This document shows, piece after piece, positions 25,173 through 33,239 of a stretch of 64,000 nucleotides of DNA. Both the position numbers and the translations under genes were made by a program. The notes under the pieces were generated by a model. The model ran no database searches. It saw nothing but the letters and a program-made list of their open reading frames with translations, and was not told where the DNA came from. The first letter of the stretch is position 1. The number at the start of each line of letters is the position of its first letter. Source of the stretch: Oscillospiraceae bacterium (lineage in GTDB: Bacteria; Bacillota; Clostridia; Oscillospirales; Acutalibacteraceae); assembly GCA_003538135.1 (NCBI GenBank), contig DPOR01000013.1:49758-113757 (forward strand), in the 5' to 3' direction.

Positions 25173-26402
25173 ATGGCTGAGAAAAAGGTCAAAAAGAAAA
25201 AGAGCTTAAAAAAGCTGACGGGCGGACTCTTTTCAAAGAAAAAGGCGGATAACCCCGCCCGAAACGGCAAGAAAAAGACAAAGCCCTCAAGGCGCGAGAC
25301 GATAATCATTACCGTGATGACCGTCATTGCGGTCGGCGCAGTCGTCTTTTTTGCCGCGCGCTCGTTCGGCGGCATGAAGTATAACGACGTCGAGGACTCT
25401 GCGAAGCAGCTGATATCCGCGTCCGGTACGGGAGCGGGCTATCCCTATAAGATAAGCTCGAACGACGTGCTCGATATGAAGCCGTTTAAGTCGAATATCG
25501 CCCTGCTGACCCGCGATTCCGTTGTAGTGCTCAATTCCTCCGCCAAGGAAATAGCTCGCCTCGAGCATAACTATTCCGACCCCGATATGGCGGTCTATAA
25601 CGGCAGAGCGCTGGTCTATGACCGCGCGGCGGGAAATTTTACGCTGATGAATTCGAGCAAGATTTTGGGCGACGGCAATACGGGGTCGCCCATCTATACC
25701 GCCGCCATGGGCAAGGACGGTACCTTGGCGTTCTCTTTAAAGACCTCCTCGGCTCAGAGCGAGCTTTGCGTCTATAACCATAAGCTCGAGAAGATTTTTG
25801 CATGGGAGTGCGCGCAGGAGAAGATATTCGATATCTCGTTAGCCCGAAACGGCAAGAGCGCCGCGCTGATACTTGTCGGCTCCGAAAACGCCGTTACATA
25901 TTCGCGCCTTGTCGTTCTGAACTTCAGAAAAGACAACCCGGTAGTTACCGACATAAAATATGACAACACCCTGCTTTTTGACGTCATATATAATTCGAGT
26001 ACGAGCATAATAGCCTACTCGACCGATTTCAAAACGACCGTCTCAAAGTCGGGACATAAGGAGGATTACTCCTTCGGGAGCAACACTTTGGCGCATGAGG
26101 CCGCATCGGATTCCGGCAGAAGCGCCGTCGTGCTCTATGAATACGCCAACGAGGAGAAGCCGAAGGTAGCGGCCTTTGACAGGCGCTCAAAGCTCCTTTT
26201 CGAGCGCAGCTTCGACAAAAAAATCTATGCGCTCACCTGCACCGACAGATATGTAGCCGTGCTGTTTGACGACGGCGTGGAGCTGATATCCTCCGGCGGA
26301 AAGACCGCAAAAACCGTCTCCGCCGGCAAAAACGGAAAGAGAGTCATCTGCGCGGGCAGCGACGTATATGTGCAATATGCGTCAAATATCACAAAAAATT
26401 AA
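25173..26402 (+). CDS. DUF5711-like membrane-anchored beta-propeller-type protein
   Basis: A 409-residue protein with a very basic, Lys-rich first 45 residues, one membrane helix (about residues 48-66), and a large external domain. That domain shows repeated short strands of the kind IALLTRDSVVVLNSSAKEI and TLAFSLKTSSAQSELCVYN, typical of a beta-propeller, and the overall plan matches the DUF5711 family of Clostridia. No enzymatic motif is visible. The ATG at 25173 is favoured over the in-frame GTG at 25164, since GGGGTG is well placed to serve it. It stands between truA and the CvpA-family gene, which has its own promoter. Confidence 0.7.
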   Translation: MAEKKVKKKKSLKKLTGGLFSKKKADNPARNGKKKTKPSRRETIIITVMTVIAVGAVVFFAARSFGGMKYNDVEDSAKQLISASGTGAGYPYKISSNDVLDMKPFKSNIALLTRDSVVVLNSSAKEIARLEHNYSDPDMAVYNGRALVYDRAAGNFTLMNSSKILGDGNTGSPIYTAAMGKDGTLAFSLKTSSAQSELCVYNHKLEKIFAWECAQEKIFDISLARNGKSAALILVGSENAVTYSRLVVLNFRKDNPVVTDIKYDNTLLFDVIYNSSTSIIAYSTDFKTTVSKSGHKEDYSFGSNTLAHEAASDSGRSAVVLYEYANEEKPKVAAFDRRSKLLFERSFDKKIYALTCTDRYVAVLFDDGVELISSGGKTAKTVSAGKNGKRVICAGSDVYVQYASNITKN

Positions 26403-26424
26403 CAGCCGCTTAATAATAAAAGGT

Positions 26425-26453
26425 TTGCCACTGTGAATGGCGTGTGATATAAT
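26425..26453 (+). promoter_or_regulatory. Promoter of the CvpA-family gene
   Basis: TTGCCA at 26425-26430, a 17-base spacer, and perfect TATAAT at 26448-26453. Transcription would start near 26460, only about 10 bases before the GGAGGG site at 26470-26475. Confidence 0.8.
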
Positions 26454-26506
26454 GGAAAAAACTGCGAACGGAGGGATGAGCCACGGATTTTTTAGTTGAT
26501 ATACTC

Positions 26507-27190
26507 ATGGCCGCGGTCTTTGCCCTGTGCATTTTTGTCGGCGTCAAAAACGGGCTTATCCGTTCGGTGATAGGCCTTGTTGTGGTCGCCGTGTCTGCCG
26601 CGCTCGCCGTTTGGCTGAGCGAGCCGGTCGCAAACGGCATATATAACCTGTTTATAAAAGAGAGTCTTGAGACTGCCGTGGCGGCGCAGCTGCCCGATAT
26701 GTCCTCGGCGAAGCTTACCTCGCAGAATGTGCAGCAGGTCATAGCCTCTCTGCCCGCGGTTATCGTCAAGGCGGCTCAGAGCATGGGCGTCGATATTGCC
26801 GCGATATCCGAAAAGGCGGGCTCGATAGACCTCAGCGCTGCAAATATAGCAGCCGAAATCTGCGACAGCGTCGCAAAGCCGATAGCCGTCGCCGTGCTCC
26901 GAGTGCTGAGCTTTGCGGTTGTTTTCTTTGTCTGCGATTTAGTGCTCCAGCTCGTCGCAAGAGCTGTCTGCAAGCTGTTTGAGCTGCCCGTTATCCGCTC
27001 CGTCAACCGCGTCCTCGGCGGTGTTTTCGGAGCCTTGAAGGGCTTGTTTGTGGTTTTGTTTGCCTGCCTTTTGCTCGATGCCGCAGCGTCTCTGCTGCCA
27101 GGCACGCAGTTTGCCTCGGCGGTCGGCGCGTCTAAACTCGTAACTTTTATCGTATCAACCGATATATTTTCGCGGCTGATAACGGTTTAA
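26507..27190 (+). CDS. CvpA-family membrane protein (start uncertain)
   Basis: A CvpA-family protein with four hydrophobic segments (AAVFALCIFVGVKNGLI, IGLVVVAVSAALAVWL, VLSFAVVFFVCDLVLQL and LKGLFVVLFACLLLDAAA). The family is tied to colicin V export in E. coli and to envelope functions elsewhere. The first ATG, at 26507, has no ribosome site. The strong GGAGGG (26470-26475) is 7 bases from an in-frame ACG at 26483, which would give the usual N-terminus (x)DFLVDILMAAVF; relatives start similarly with MD. So the true start may be a non-standard ACG, or a former ATG mutated by T to C. pgsA follows. Confidence 0.8.
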   Translation: MAAVFALCIFVGVKNGLIRSVIGLVVVAVSAALAVWLSEPVANGIYNLFIKESLETAVAAQLPDMSSAKLTSQNVQQVIASLPAVIVKAAQSMGVDIAAISEKAGSIDLSAANIAAEICDSVAKPIAVAVLRVLSFAVVFFVCDLVLQLVARAVCKLFELPVIRSVNRVLGGVFGALKGLFVVLFACLLLDAAASLLPGTQFASAVGASKLVTFIVSTDIFSRLITV

Positions 27191-27235
27191 TATTTCCGTC
27201 CCGCACAGGGCGGAACATATTCGAGGAGGATAATT

Positions 27236-27871
27236 ATGATTAAAAATCTGTTCAAGGGCTGTCTTACCGTCCCCAACCTGCTTTCGCTTATAAGAATCTT
27301 TCTTATACCTGCATTCGCCGTGCTCTACTATAAGGGACATATCGGTTGGGCGGTGCTCATGCTCGCGCTTTCGGGCATAAGCGATTTCCTCGACGGAAAG
27401 ATTGCCCGCCGTTTCAATCAGGTCAGCGAGCTGGGCAAAATACTCGACCCCGTAGCGGATAAGCTGACCCAGATAACCATAGCAGTCATGCTCTATATAG
27501 AGTTCCGCAGCTGCAACGATCAGCTGATGCGCGCCTTCAGCTGGGTGTTCCTCGTGTTCCTTGCGAAGGAAGCGGTCATGGTTATCGGCGGAGGCATTAT
27601 GATACTCTGCGGCATTAAGCCCGGCGCCGCCGAGATATACGGCAAGGTTGCAACCTTTGTGTTCTATCTTGTCATGCTCATTATAATCGGCTTCGGTCCC
27701 GAAATCGGCGCGTTCAAAAATTATTGGACTCTGCCCGACCCGCTTCTTATGGCACTTGTCATAATTTCGGCAGTACTTACTTTAGTCGCTTTTGCAAGCT
27801 ATATGCCCGCAACCTACAGACAGTTTAAGGAAAAGCATCAGAGCAAGCAGGAGAAAAAGACCGAGAAATAA
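27236..27871 (+). CDS. pgsA: CDP-diacylglycerol--glycerol-3-phosphate 3-phosphatidyltransferase
   Basis: Membrane enzyme making phosphatidylglycerol phosphate, the precursor of PG and cardiolipin. 211 residues with about four to five helices. The CDP-alcohol phosphotransferase signature is seen as SDFLDGKIARRF followed by GKILDPVADK, with all Asp residues present. The N-terminus TVPNLLSLIRIFLIPAF is typical of PgsA. It starts with ATG after CGAGGAGGA. Nothing unusual. Confidence 0.94.
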   Translation: MIKNLFKGCLTVPNLLSLIRIFLIPAFAVLYYKGHIGWAVLMLALSGISDFLDGKIARRFNQVSELGKILDPVADKLTQITIAVMLYIEFRSCNDQLMRAFSWVFLVFLAKEAVMVIGGGIMILCGIKPGAAEIYGKVATFVFYLVMLIIIGFGPEIGAFKNYWTLPDPLLMALVIISAVLTLVAFASYMPATYRQFKEKHQSKQEKKTEK

Positions 27872-27925
27872 TTGCGGCTGTGCAGACTCCGACAAAGTAA
27901 AATAGAAAACCCGGAGATTATTTAA

Positions 27926-30265
27926 ATGAAAAAGATGATGTGTTCCAGGTGCGGCAAGCGCCCTGCAATGTTCTTCATAACCAAGGTCGAGGGCAACGAG
28001 ACCAAGCAGGAAGGACTCTGTATGAAATGCGCCATGGAATTGAATATTGGACCCATAAAGCAAATAATGGAGAGCATGGGCATCTCGGAGGACGAGGTGG
28101 ATTCCGTCAGCGAGCAGTTTGACGAGCTGTTCGGCGAGGACGGAACAGGCTTCATGCCCGGCGGCGCGGGAACGCTTCCGTTTATGAATCAGTCCGAGCA
28201 GGATGATGACGATGAGGAAGACGAGACCGACGTTGAGGATGAGGATGACGGCGACGAGAGCGACGGGGACAAGCCCCGCGTCGGCCCGTTCGGCATTCCC
28301 GTTATCAACGCAAAGAACCCGAGCGAAAAGAAAAAGGGCAAGAAGAAAAAGGGGAGAAAGTTCCTCTCTCTCTATTGCACCGACCTCACCGAGAAGGCCC
28401 GCGAGGGTAAAATCGACCGTATAATCGGACGCGATAACGAGATCTACCGCGCGGTGCAGATACTCTGCCGCCGCTCGAAGAATAACCCCTGCCTCATAGG
28501 TGAGCCCGGCGTCGGCAAAACAGCCATAGCCGAGGGACTCGCTCTGCGTATAGTCAACGGCGATGTCCCCGCGAAGCTCGCCAAAAAGGAGATACACCTG
28601 CTCGACCTCACCGCCCTTGTCGCCGGCACTCAGTTCAGAGGCCAGTTTGAGAGCCGAATAAAGGGTCTGATAGACGAGGTCAAAAAAGAGGGCAATATAA
28701 TCCTGTTTATTGACGAGGTGCATAACCTTGTCGGCACGGGCGATGCCGAGGGCTCGATGAATGCCGCAAATATCCTGAAGCCCGCCCTTTCGAGAGGCGA
28801 GATACAGATAATCGGCGCAACGACCTTCACCGAATACAGAAAATATATCGAGAAGGACGCCGCTCTTGAGCGCCGGCTTCAGCCGATAAAGGTCGAGGAG
28901 CCGTCGATAGAAGAGACCTATCAGATGCTCGTCGGCATAAAGGATTATTACGAAAACTTCCACAAGGTCACCGTGAGCGATTCGCTCGTGCACAGAGCCG
29001 TTGTGCTCTCCGAGCGCTATATAAACGACCGCTTCCTGCCCGATAAGGCTATCGATCTGCTCGATGAGGCGTGCACCTGCGCGAACCTCAGAAACAAGAG
29101 CATAAGCGACCTCGAGACCGCCGAGGAGGATCTCAAGCTCCTCAACGACCGTCAGCAGACGATGATGGAGGAGACGGAGAACACCGACTACGAGGGACTT
29201 CTCAAGGTCAAGAGCAGCATAGCCGCCAAGGAGAAGGATATCGAGGCGCTCAAGCCGCTTGCCGCAGACAATGCGGTGACGGAGAGCGACATCGCCAGAG
29301 TTATCCAGCTCTGGACGGGCATACCCGCCAACAAGATAATGGAGAGCGACCTTACCCGCCTTGCCGATATGGAGCGACATCTCAAGGCTAAGCTCATCGG
29401 TCAGGATGAGGCAGTCGAGCTTGTCTGTGCCGCGATAAAGCGCGGCAGAGTGCAGATAAACCCGCGCCGCCGCCCGTCGTCGTTTATCTTCGTCGGCCCC
29501 ACGGGGGTCGGCAAGACCGAGCTTGTAAAGCTGCTTTCTCAGGAGCTGTTTGATACTCCCGAGACGCTCATACGCCTTGATATGTCCGAGTTCATGGAGA
29601 AGCACTCCGTCTCGCGCATAATAGGCTCGCCGCCCGGCTATGTCGGCTATGACGAGGCGGGTCAGCTGACCGAAAAGGTGCGCAGAAAGCCCTATTCAGT
29701 CATTCTCTTCGACGAGATAGAGAAGGCGCACCCCGATGTTATGAATATCCTGCTCCAGATACTTGACGAGGGCAGAATAACCGACGCACAGGGCAGAACG
29801 GTCAGCTTTGAAAACACGATAATTATCATGACCTCCAACGCCGGCAGCGAACGCCGTGAGGGAGTCATGGGCTTTGCGAAGAATCAGAGCGATGCCAATA
29901 AAGAAAAGGCACTCAAGGCACTCAGAGAGTTCCTGCGCCCGGAGTTTATCGGCAGAGTTGACGAGATAGTTGTCTTTAACGACCTGACTCCCGAGAACCT
30001 CGAGCAGATATCGAATCTCATGCTCTCCGAGCTTGTCGAGCCCCTGCGCGACAAGGGCATAGAGTTCACATGGGATGAGAGCGTGCCTAAGCTTGTCGCC
30101 TCGATGTCCGAGGGCGGTCTGCGCGGAGCGCGCGACCTGAGGAACAATATCAGACGGCAGGTCGAGGATAAGATAACCGGCGCAATAGTCGACCACGCCT
30201 CGTCTCCGCTGAGCGAAGTCCGGGCTCTTGTTGAGGACGGAAAAATAGTTATCGACGCAAAATGA
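27926..30265 (+). CDS. ClpE/ClpC-type AAA+ unfoldase with N-terminal zinc finger
   Basis: A 779-residue Clp ATPase that should unfold proteins for ClpP. The N-terminus is a four-Cys zinc finger (C6, C9, C32, C35) as in ClpE, in place of ClpC N-repeats. Residues ~85-130 are an acidic, then Lys-rich linker. D1 has Walker A GEPGVGKTAIAEGLA and FIDEVHNLVGTG; a short coiled middle domain follows; D2 has GPTGVGKTELVK and ILFDEIEKAHPDV. VMGF at about residues 646-649 lies where the ClpP-docking tripeptide sits, so it is probably a ClpP partner. It starts at ATG 27926 after CCCGGAG and ends at a terminator. No CtsR box or mcsAB genes are nearby. Confidence 0.9.
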   Translation: MKKMMCSRCGKRPAMFFITKVEGNETKQEGLCMKCAMELNIGPIKQIMESMGISEDEVDSVSEQFDELFGEDGTGFMPGGAGTLPFMNQSEQDDDDEEDETDVEDEDDGDESDGDKPRVGPFGIPVINAKNPSEKKKGKKKKGRKFLSLYCTDLTEKAREGKIDRIIGRDNEIYRAVQILCRRSKNNPCLIGEPGVGKTAIAEGLALRIVNGDVPAKLAKKEIHLLDLTALVAGTQFRGQFESRIKGLIDEVKKEGNIILFIDEVHNLVGTGDAEGSMNAANILKPALSRGEIQIIGATTFTEYRKYIEKDAALERRLQPIKVEEPSIEETYQMLVGIKDYYENFHKVTVSDSLVHRAVVLSERYINDRFLPDKAIDLLDEACTCANLRNKSISDLETAEEDLKLLNDRQQTMMEETENTDYEGLLKVKSSIAAKEKDIEALKPLAADNAVTESDIARVIQLWTGIPANKIMESDLTRLADMERHLKAKLIGQDEAVELVCAAIKRGRVQINPRRRPSSFIFVGPTGVGKTELVKLLSQELFDTPETLIRLDMSEFMEKHSVSRIIGSPPGYVGYDEAGQLTEKVRRKPYSVILFDEIEKAHPDVMNILLQILDEGRITDAQGRTVSFENTIIIMTSNAGSERREGVMGFAKNQSDANKEKALKALREFLRPEFIGRVDEIVVFNDLTPENLEQISNLMLSELVEPLRDKGIEFTWDESVPKLVASMSEGGLRGARDLRNNIRRQVEDKITGAIVDHASSPLSEVRALVEDGKIVIDAK

Positions 30266-30270
30266 TAATC

Positions 30271-30302
30271 GGGGACTGTCGTGCGGCAGTCCCTTGTTTT
30301 AT
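30271..30302 (+). terminator. Terminator after the Clp gene
   Basis: GGGACTG (30272-30278) pairs with CAGTCCC (30287-30293), with extra pairing of TCG and CGG, followed by TTGTTTTAT. Confidence 0.82.
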
Positions 30303-30318
30303 AAAAGTGAGGAATATT

Positions 30319-30396
30319 ATGGATATTTGTTTTATCTTCGCGCGGAATACCCGCAGTGAGCGCTATGAAAAAGCTTATGTGGAGGCGGCACAATGA
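30319..30396 (+). CDS. Possible 25-residue peptide coupled to nnr
   Basis: A short open frame, MDICFIFARNTRSERYEKAY followed by VEAAQ, starts at ATG 30319 behind GTGAGG. Its stop overlaps the nnr start as ATGA (30393-30396), the same coupling used between real genes elsewhere in the window. It may be a leader peptide that sets nnr translation, or the stub of a lost gene: in many Firmicutes acpS stands here. I recognise no homologue. Confidence 0.4.
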   Translation: MDICFIFARNTRSERYEKAYVEAAQ

Positions 30397-31940
30397 AAAT
30401 TCTGACTTCATCGCAGATGTTTTCTGCGGAGCAGGCACAGGTGAACAGGGGAATGAGCTTTACGCGCCTTATGGAAAACGCCGGCAGCGCTTGCGCAAAG
30501 GAGATAAGAGAGCGCTTTGCCTCTCTTGAGCAGTCGCGCGGACTTGTGTGCGTGCTCTGCGGAAAGGGCAAGAACGGCGGTGACGGCTTTGTTATCGCAC
30601 GCAAGCTTGCACTTGCGGGCTTTAATGTCGCCGTTACGGAGGCTTTCGGCGAGCCTACCGCCGAGGACTCTATACTCATGCGCGAAAAGGCGGTTGAAAC
30701 AGGGCTTGTCCCGGAGTTCTTCTGGGGAGAGGATAACGCCCGAAAGTCAATAGAATCCGCCGCGGTTATAGTTGATGCCGTGTTCGGAACGGGCTATAAA
30801 TACAGAGAGGACGAACGGGTGTCGGAGGTCTTTGAGGCGGTCAACGCTTCGTCTGCAAAGGTCGTTTCAATCGATGTCCCGAGCGGACTCGAGAGCAATA
30901 CGGGCGATGTGCCGGGACGCTCTGTAAGAGCGGATATCACGATAGCCGTGTCCTGCATGAAGCCCGTCCATGTGCTGAAGCCCGCGTGCGTGCTCTGCGG
31001 TGAAATAATAACCGTCGCAATAGGCATAGACGACGATGTTATTGACGGCATTGAGGGCGATACCCTCGCCGTGCTCACTCCGCCTCAGGCGAAGAAGCTG
31101 TTCCCGCGCCGCGGTCTTATGGCGAACAAGGGCACCTTCGGACGCGCTCTGAGCGTCTGCGGAAGCCGCAATATGCAGGGCGCCGCGGTGCTCGCCGCCT
31201 CGTCCGCACTGCGCAGCGGAGCGGGTCTTGTTACGGCCGCTTTCCCCGATGCCGCATATAACGCGATAGCCCCGAAGCTCACCGAAGCGCTACTGATGCC
31301 TTTGCCGTCGAACGAGTCGGGAACATTTTCCTCCGGCGCTGTTCCTGCTCTCCTTGAGCAGGCGGAGCAGTCCTCGGCGGTGCTCATGGGCTGCGGAATG
31401 GGACTGAATCTGCATACGAAAGAGCTTGTCTCGGAGCTTGTTCGGAGCTGCACAAAGCCTATGATTATTGACGCCGACGGCATAAATGCGCTCGCCGCAA
31501 ATATAGATATACTGAAAAATATCAAAGCTCCCGTTATTCTCACTCCGCATCCCGGCGAGATGTCGCGTCTGACGGGCATGAGCATAGCAGATATCGAGCG
31601 GGACAGGGTGAATGTCGCCCGCCGTTTCGCCGATGAATACGGCGTTGCGCTCCTGCTGAAGGGCGCGAGCACGGTAATAGCCGGCGCGGGCAGGCGCGAT
31701 GCGTATATCAATGTCACCGGCAATCAGGGCATGGCAAAGGGCGGCAGCGGAGATATGCTCTCGGGCATTATTTTGGCGCTCCTCGCCCAGGGTGTCTATC
31801 CATTTGACGCGGCGGTGCTCGGCGCATATATCCACGGTGCGGCAGGAGACGCAGCGGAGCGCGAGCTGTCGCTCACGTCGATGCTCGCCTCGGACTGCAT
31901 AGCGGCTCTGCCGCGCGTAACGCGCAATCTTGAGAGGTAA
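30393..31940 (+). CDS. nnr: Bifunctional NAD(P)H-hydrate epimerase/dehydratase
   Basis: Repairs damaged NAD(P)H hydrates. 515 residues in two domains: an N-terminal YjeF_N epimerase (starting KILTSSQMFSAEQAQVNRGM, with LCGKGKNGGDGFVIARKLA and VDAVFGTGY), and from about residue 225 a ribokinase-like ADP-dependent dehydratase (GTFGRALSVCGSRNMQGAA, LTPHPGEMSRLTG, NQGMAKGGSGDMLSGII). It begins the group nnr-lipoprotein-toxin that in Bacillus is acpS-ydcC-alr-ndoAI-ndoA, with several members missing here. The gene is complete. Confidence 0.93.
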   Translation: MKILTSSQMFSAEQAQVNRGMSFTRLMENAGSACAKEIRERFASLEQSRGLVCVLCGKGKNGGDGFVIARKLALAGFNVAVTEAFGEPTAEDSILMREKAVETGLVPEFFWGEDNARKSIESAAVIVDAVFGTGYKYREDERVSEVFEAVNASSAKVVSIDVPSGLESNTGDVPGRSVRADITIAVSCMKPVHVLKPACVLCGEIITVAIGIDDDVIDGIEGDTLAVLTPPQAKKLFPRRGLMANKGTFGRALSVCGSRNMQGAAVLAASSALRSGAGLVTAAFPDAAYNAIAPKLTEALLMPLPSNESGTFSSGAVPALLEQAEQSSAVLMGCGMGLNLHTKELVSELVRSCTKPMIIDADGINALAANIDILKNIKAPVILTPHPGEMSRLTGMSIADIERDRVNVARRFADEYGVALLLKGASTVIAGAGRRDAYINVTGNQGMAKGGSGDMLSGIILALLAQGVYPFDAAVLGAYIHGAAGDAAERELSLTSMLASDCIAALPRVTRNLER

Positions 31941-31960
31941 CGGGCAATTGGAGTGATTGC

Positions 31961-32479
31961 TTGAAACGAATACTTACGCTGATTTTGCTTCTGTTTTTAC
32001 TTATTTTCGGTGGCTGCAAAAGCACGCCCGACCGAAACGGCGACAGACCGCCGGATATCCCGACCGCTTTCACGGCTGAAATTTATATCATCCGCGGCGA
32101 ACGCGAATATGAGGCGAAATATGACCAAACCTCGCTCGCCGAAGCGCAGCTTGAATTTACTTCCCCCGCCACGGTGCGCGGGCTTAAAGTAACGCTCAAC
32201 GGCTCGAAGTGCACATTGGGCTACGGCAATCTGATCTTTTCGGCGGATGTCTCGTCCCTGCCGCAGAGCGGGGTGGGAGAGCTCATAACAAGGGCGCTCA
32301 AAGCCTCCTGCGATACGGCAACCGCGCAGACCGTGCACACGGGCGACGCATGGGAGACGAAGGGCGAAATATCCGGAGTGGAATTCACTTTAAGGCGCGG
32401 CGAGGACGGCCTGCCGCAGAGCCTCGAAATACCAAAAGCCCTGCTGACTGCGGAGTTTCGCGAAGTCTCACCTAAATAA
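31961..32479 (+). CDS. Putative lipoprotein of unknown function
   Basis: A 172-residue protein with a signal peptide (hydrophobic core residues 4-16) ending in the lipobox IFGGC at Cys19. The mature part has beta-rich segments (FTAEIYIIRGEREYEAKYD, ATVRGLKVTLNG and GLPQSLEIPKALLTAEF), like LolA/LppX-type carrier folds. Its position between nnr and the MazF toxin matches that of the lipoprotein YdcC in Bacillus, so it may be a divergent YdcC; this is inference from position. The start is TTG at 31961 after TTGGAG. Confidence 0.7.
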   Translation: MKRILTLILLLFLLIFGGCKSTPDRNGDRPPDIPTAFTAEIYIIRGEREYEAKYDQTSLAEAQLEFTSPATVRGLKVTLNGSKCTLGYGNLIFSADVSSLPQSGVGELITRALKASCDTATAQTVHTGDAWETKGEISGVEFTLRRGEDGLPQSLEIPKALLTAEFREVSPK

Positions 32480-32502
32480 AAAGTCGGGCATATACTGTAC
32501 TG

Positions 32503-32581
32503 ACTTGAAATTTTTGCTCCCCGAATGTCAAGTTAATGTTTAATCGCGCTTTTGTCAGGCAAAAATACTCTTGCCGGACAA
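32503..32581. promoter_or_regulatory. Two inverted repeats upstream of the MazF-type toxin gene
   Basis: ACTTGA (32503-32508) is repeated inverted as TCAAGT (32528-32533). A second, longer repeat pairs TTGTCAGGCAA (32552-32562) with TTGCCGGACAA (32571-32581), with one mismatch and an 8-base loop; it ends 6 bases before the ribosome site. No clear -35/-10 pair was found. They could be an operator or an mRNA hairpin controlling the toxin. Confidence 0.5.
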
Positions 32582-32602
32582 TGAAAACGGAGAGTGATTA
32601 AA

Positions 32603-32959
32603 ATGACAGTAAAACGGGGAGATATATACTACGCCGATTTGAGTCCCGTCGTCGGCTCCGAGCAGGGCGGGATAAGACCGGTGCTGATAGTTCAAAACGA
32701 CGTCGGCAACCGCTTCAGCCCGACTGTCATAGCCGCGGCGATAACCAGCCAGAAGTACAAGACCAATCTTCCCACTCATATAAGAGTCAACGCGGACGGC
32801 TGCGGGCTCGCCAAGGATTCGATAGTCCTGCTCGAGCAGGTGCGCACGCTCGACAAAAAGCGGCTCAAGGAAAAGATGGGCGCACTCGGCGGCGCGGATA
32901 TGGGCAGAGTAAACAGGGCTCTTTCCGTCAGCCTCGGAATAGGAGAAACGGACGTCTAA
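32603..32959 (+). CDS. ndoA: MazF/PemK-family mRNA endoribonuclease (NdoA-like toxin)
   Basis: A 118-residue toxin of the Bacillus EndoA type, which cuts mRNA at short sites during stress. Signatures: VKRGDIYYADLSPVVGSEQG, GGIRPVLIVQNDVGNRFSPT, the catalytic VIAAAITSQ and LPTHIRV, and DSIVLLEQVRTLDKKRL. Residues match the well-behaved Gram-positive form closely. No MazE/NdoAI antitoxin is visible directly upstream, where a lipoprotein gene and 120 non-coding bases lie instead. The ATG at 32603 is chosen because ACGGAGAG (32587-32594) fits it better than the in-frame GTG at 32594. It is followed by two terminators. Confidence 0.93.
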   Translation: MTVKRGDIYYADLSPVVGSEQGGIRPVLIVQNDVGNRFSPTVIAAAITSQKYKTNLPTHIRVNADGCGLAKDSIVLLEQVRTLDKKRLKEKMGALGGADMGRVNRALSVSLGIGETDV

Positions 32960-32977
32960 CATAGAATTTTATATCCG

Positions 32978-33013
32978 GGGGCTGTCGTATTTAGCGGCAG
33001 CCTCTGTATTTTT
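32978..33013 (+). terminator. Terminator after the MazF-type gene
   Basis: GGCTGTCG (32980-32987) pairs with CGGCAGCC (32995-33002) around TATTTAG, followed by TCTGTATTTTT. Confidence 0.8.
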
Positions 33014-33045
33014 CCGCAGACCCGACAATTCTGCCGCTTGCAGTC

Positions 33046-33078
33046 GCTGCCGTGCTGCCCGTCTCCGGCGGCTTTTTT
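33046..33078 (+). terminator. Second, tandem terminator
   Basis: GCTGCCG (33046-33052) pairs with CGGCGGC (33066-33072) around a 13-base loop, followed by six T. A back-up to the terminator just upstream. Confidence 0.7.
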
Positions 33079-33159
33079 CCCGTTTTTCAATTCATTTTGA
33101 CATCCTGCAAAAAAACTTAAAAAAAGCTCCTCAAAACTTTAAAAAAAACCGAAAAGGTA

Positions 33160-33188
33160 TTGGAACTTCTGCCCAAATCTATTATAAT
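33160..33188 (+). promoter_or_regulatory. Sigma-A promoter of hprK
   Basis: TTGGAA at 33160-33165, a 17-base spacer, and TATAAT at 33183-33188, about 50 bases before the hprK ATG. The preceding ~60 bases are strongly A-rich, like an UP element. Confidence 0.8.
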
Positions 33189-33239
33189 ATAATCCGTATG
33201 CACTATCATTTCTCCAAGCGGAGAACACAGGAGAGAAGT

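Noticed and set aside
26476..26499. Short leader peptide frame MSHGFFS ahead of the CvpA-family gene
   Set aside because: Its ATG directly touches the GGAGGG site with no spacing, so initiation there is unlikely.
27782..29605. 607-codon open frame antisense to the Clp gene
   Set aside because: Same cause; the sense gene is an unmistakable two-domain AAA+ protein.
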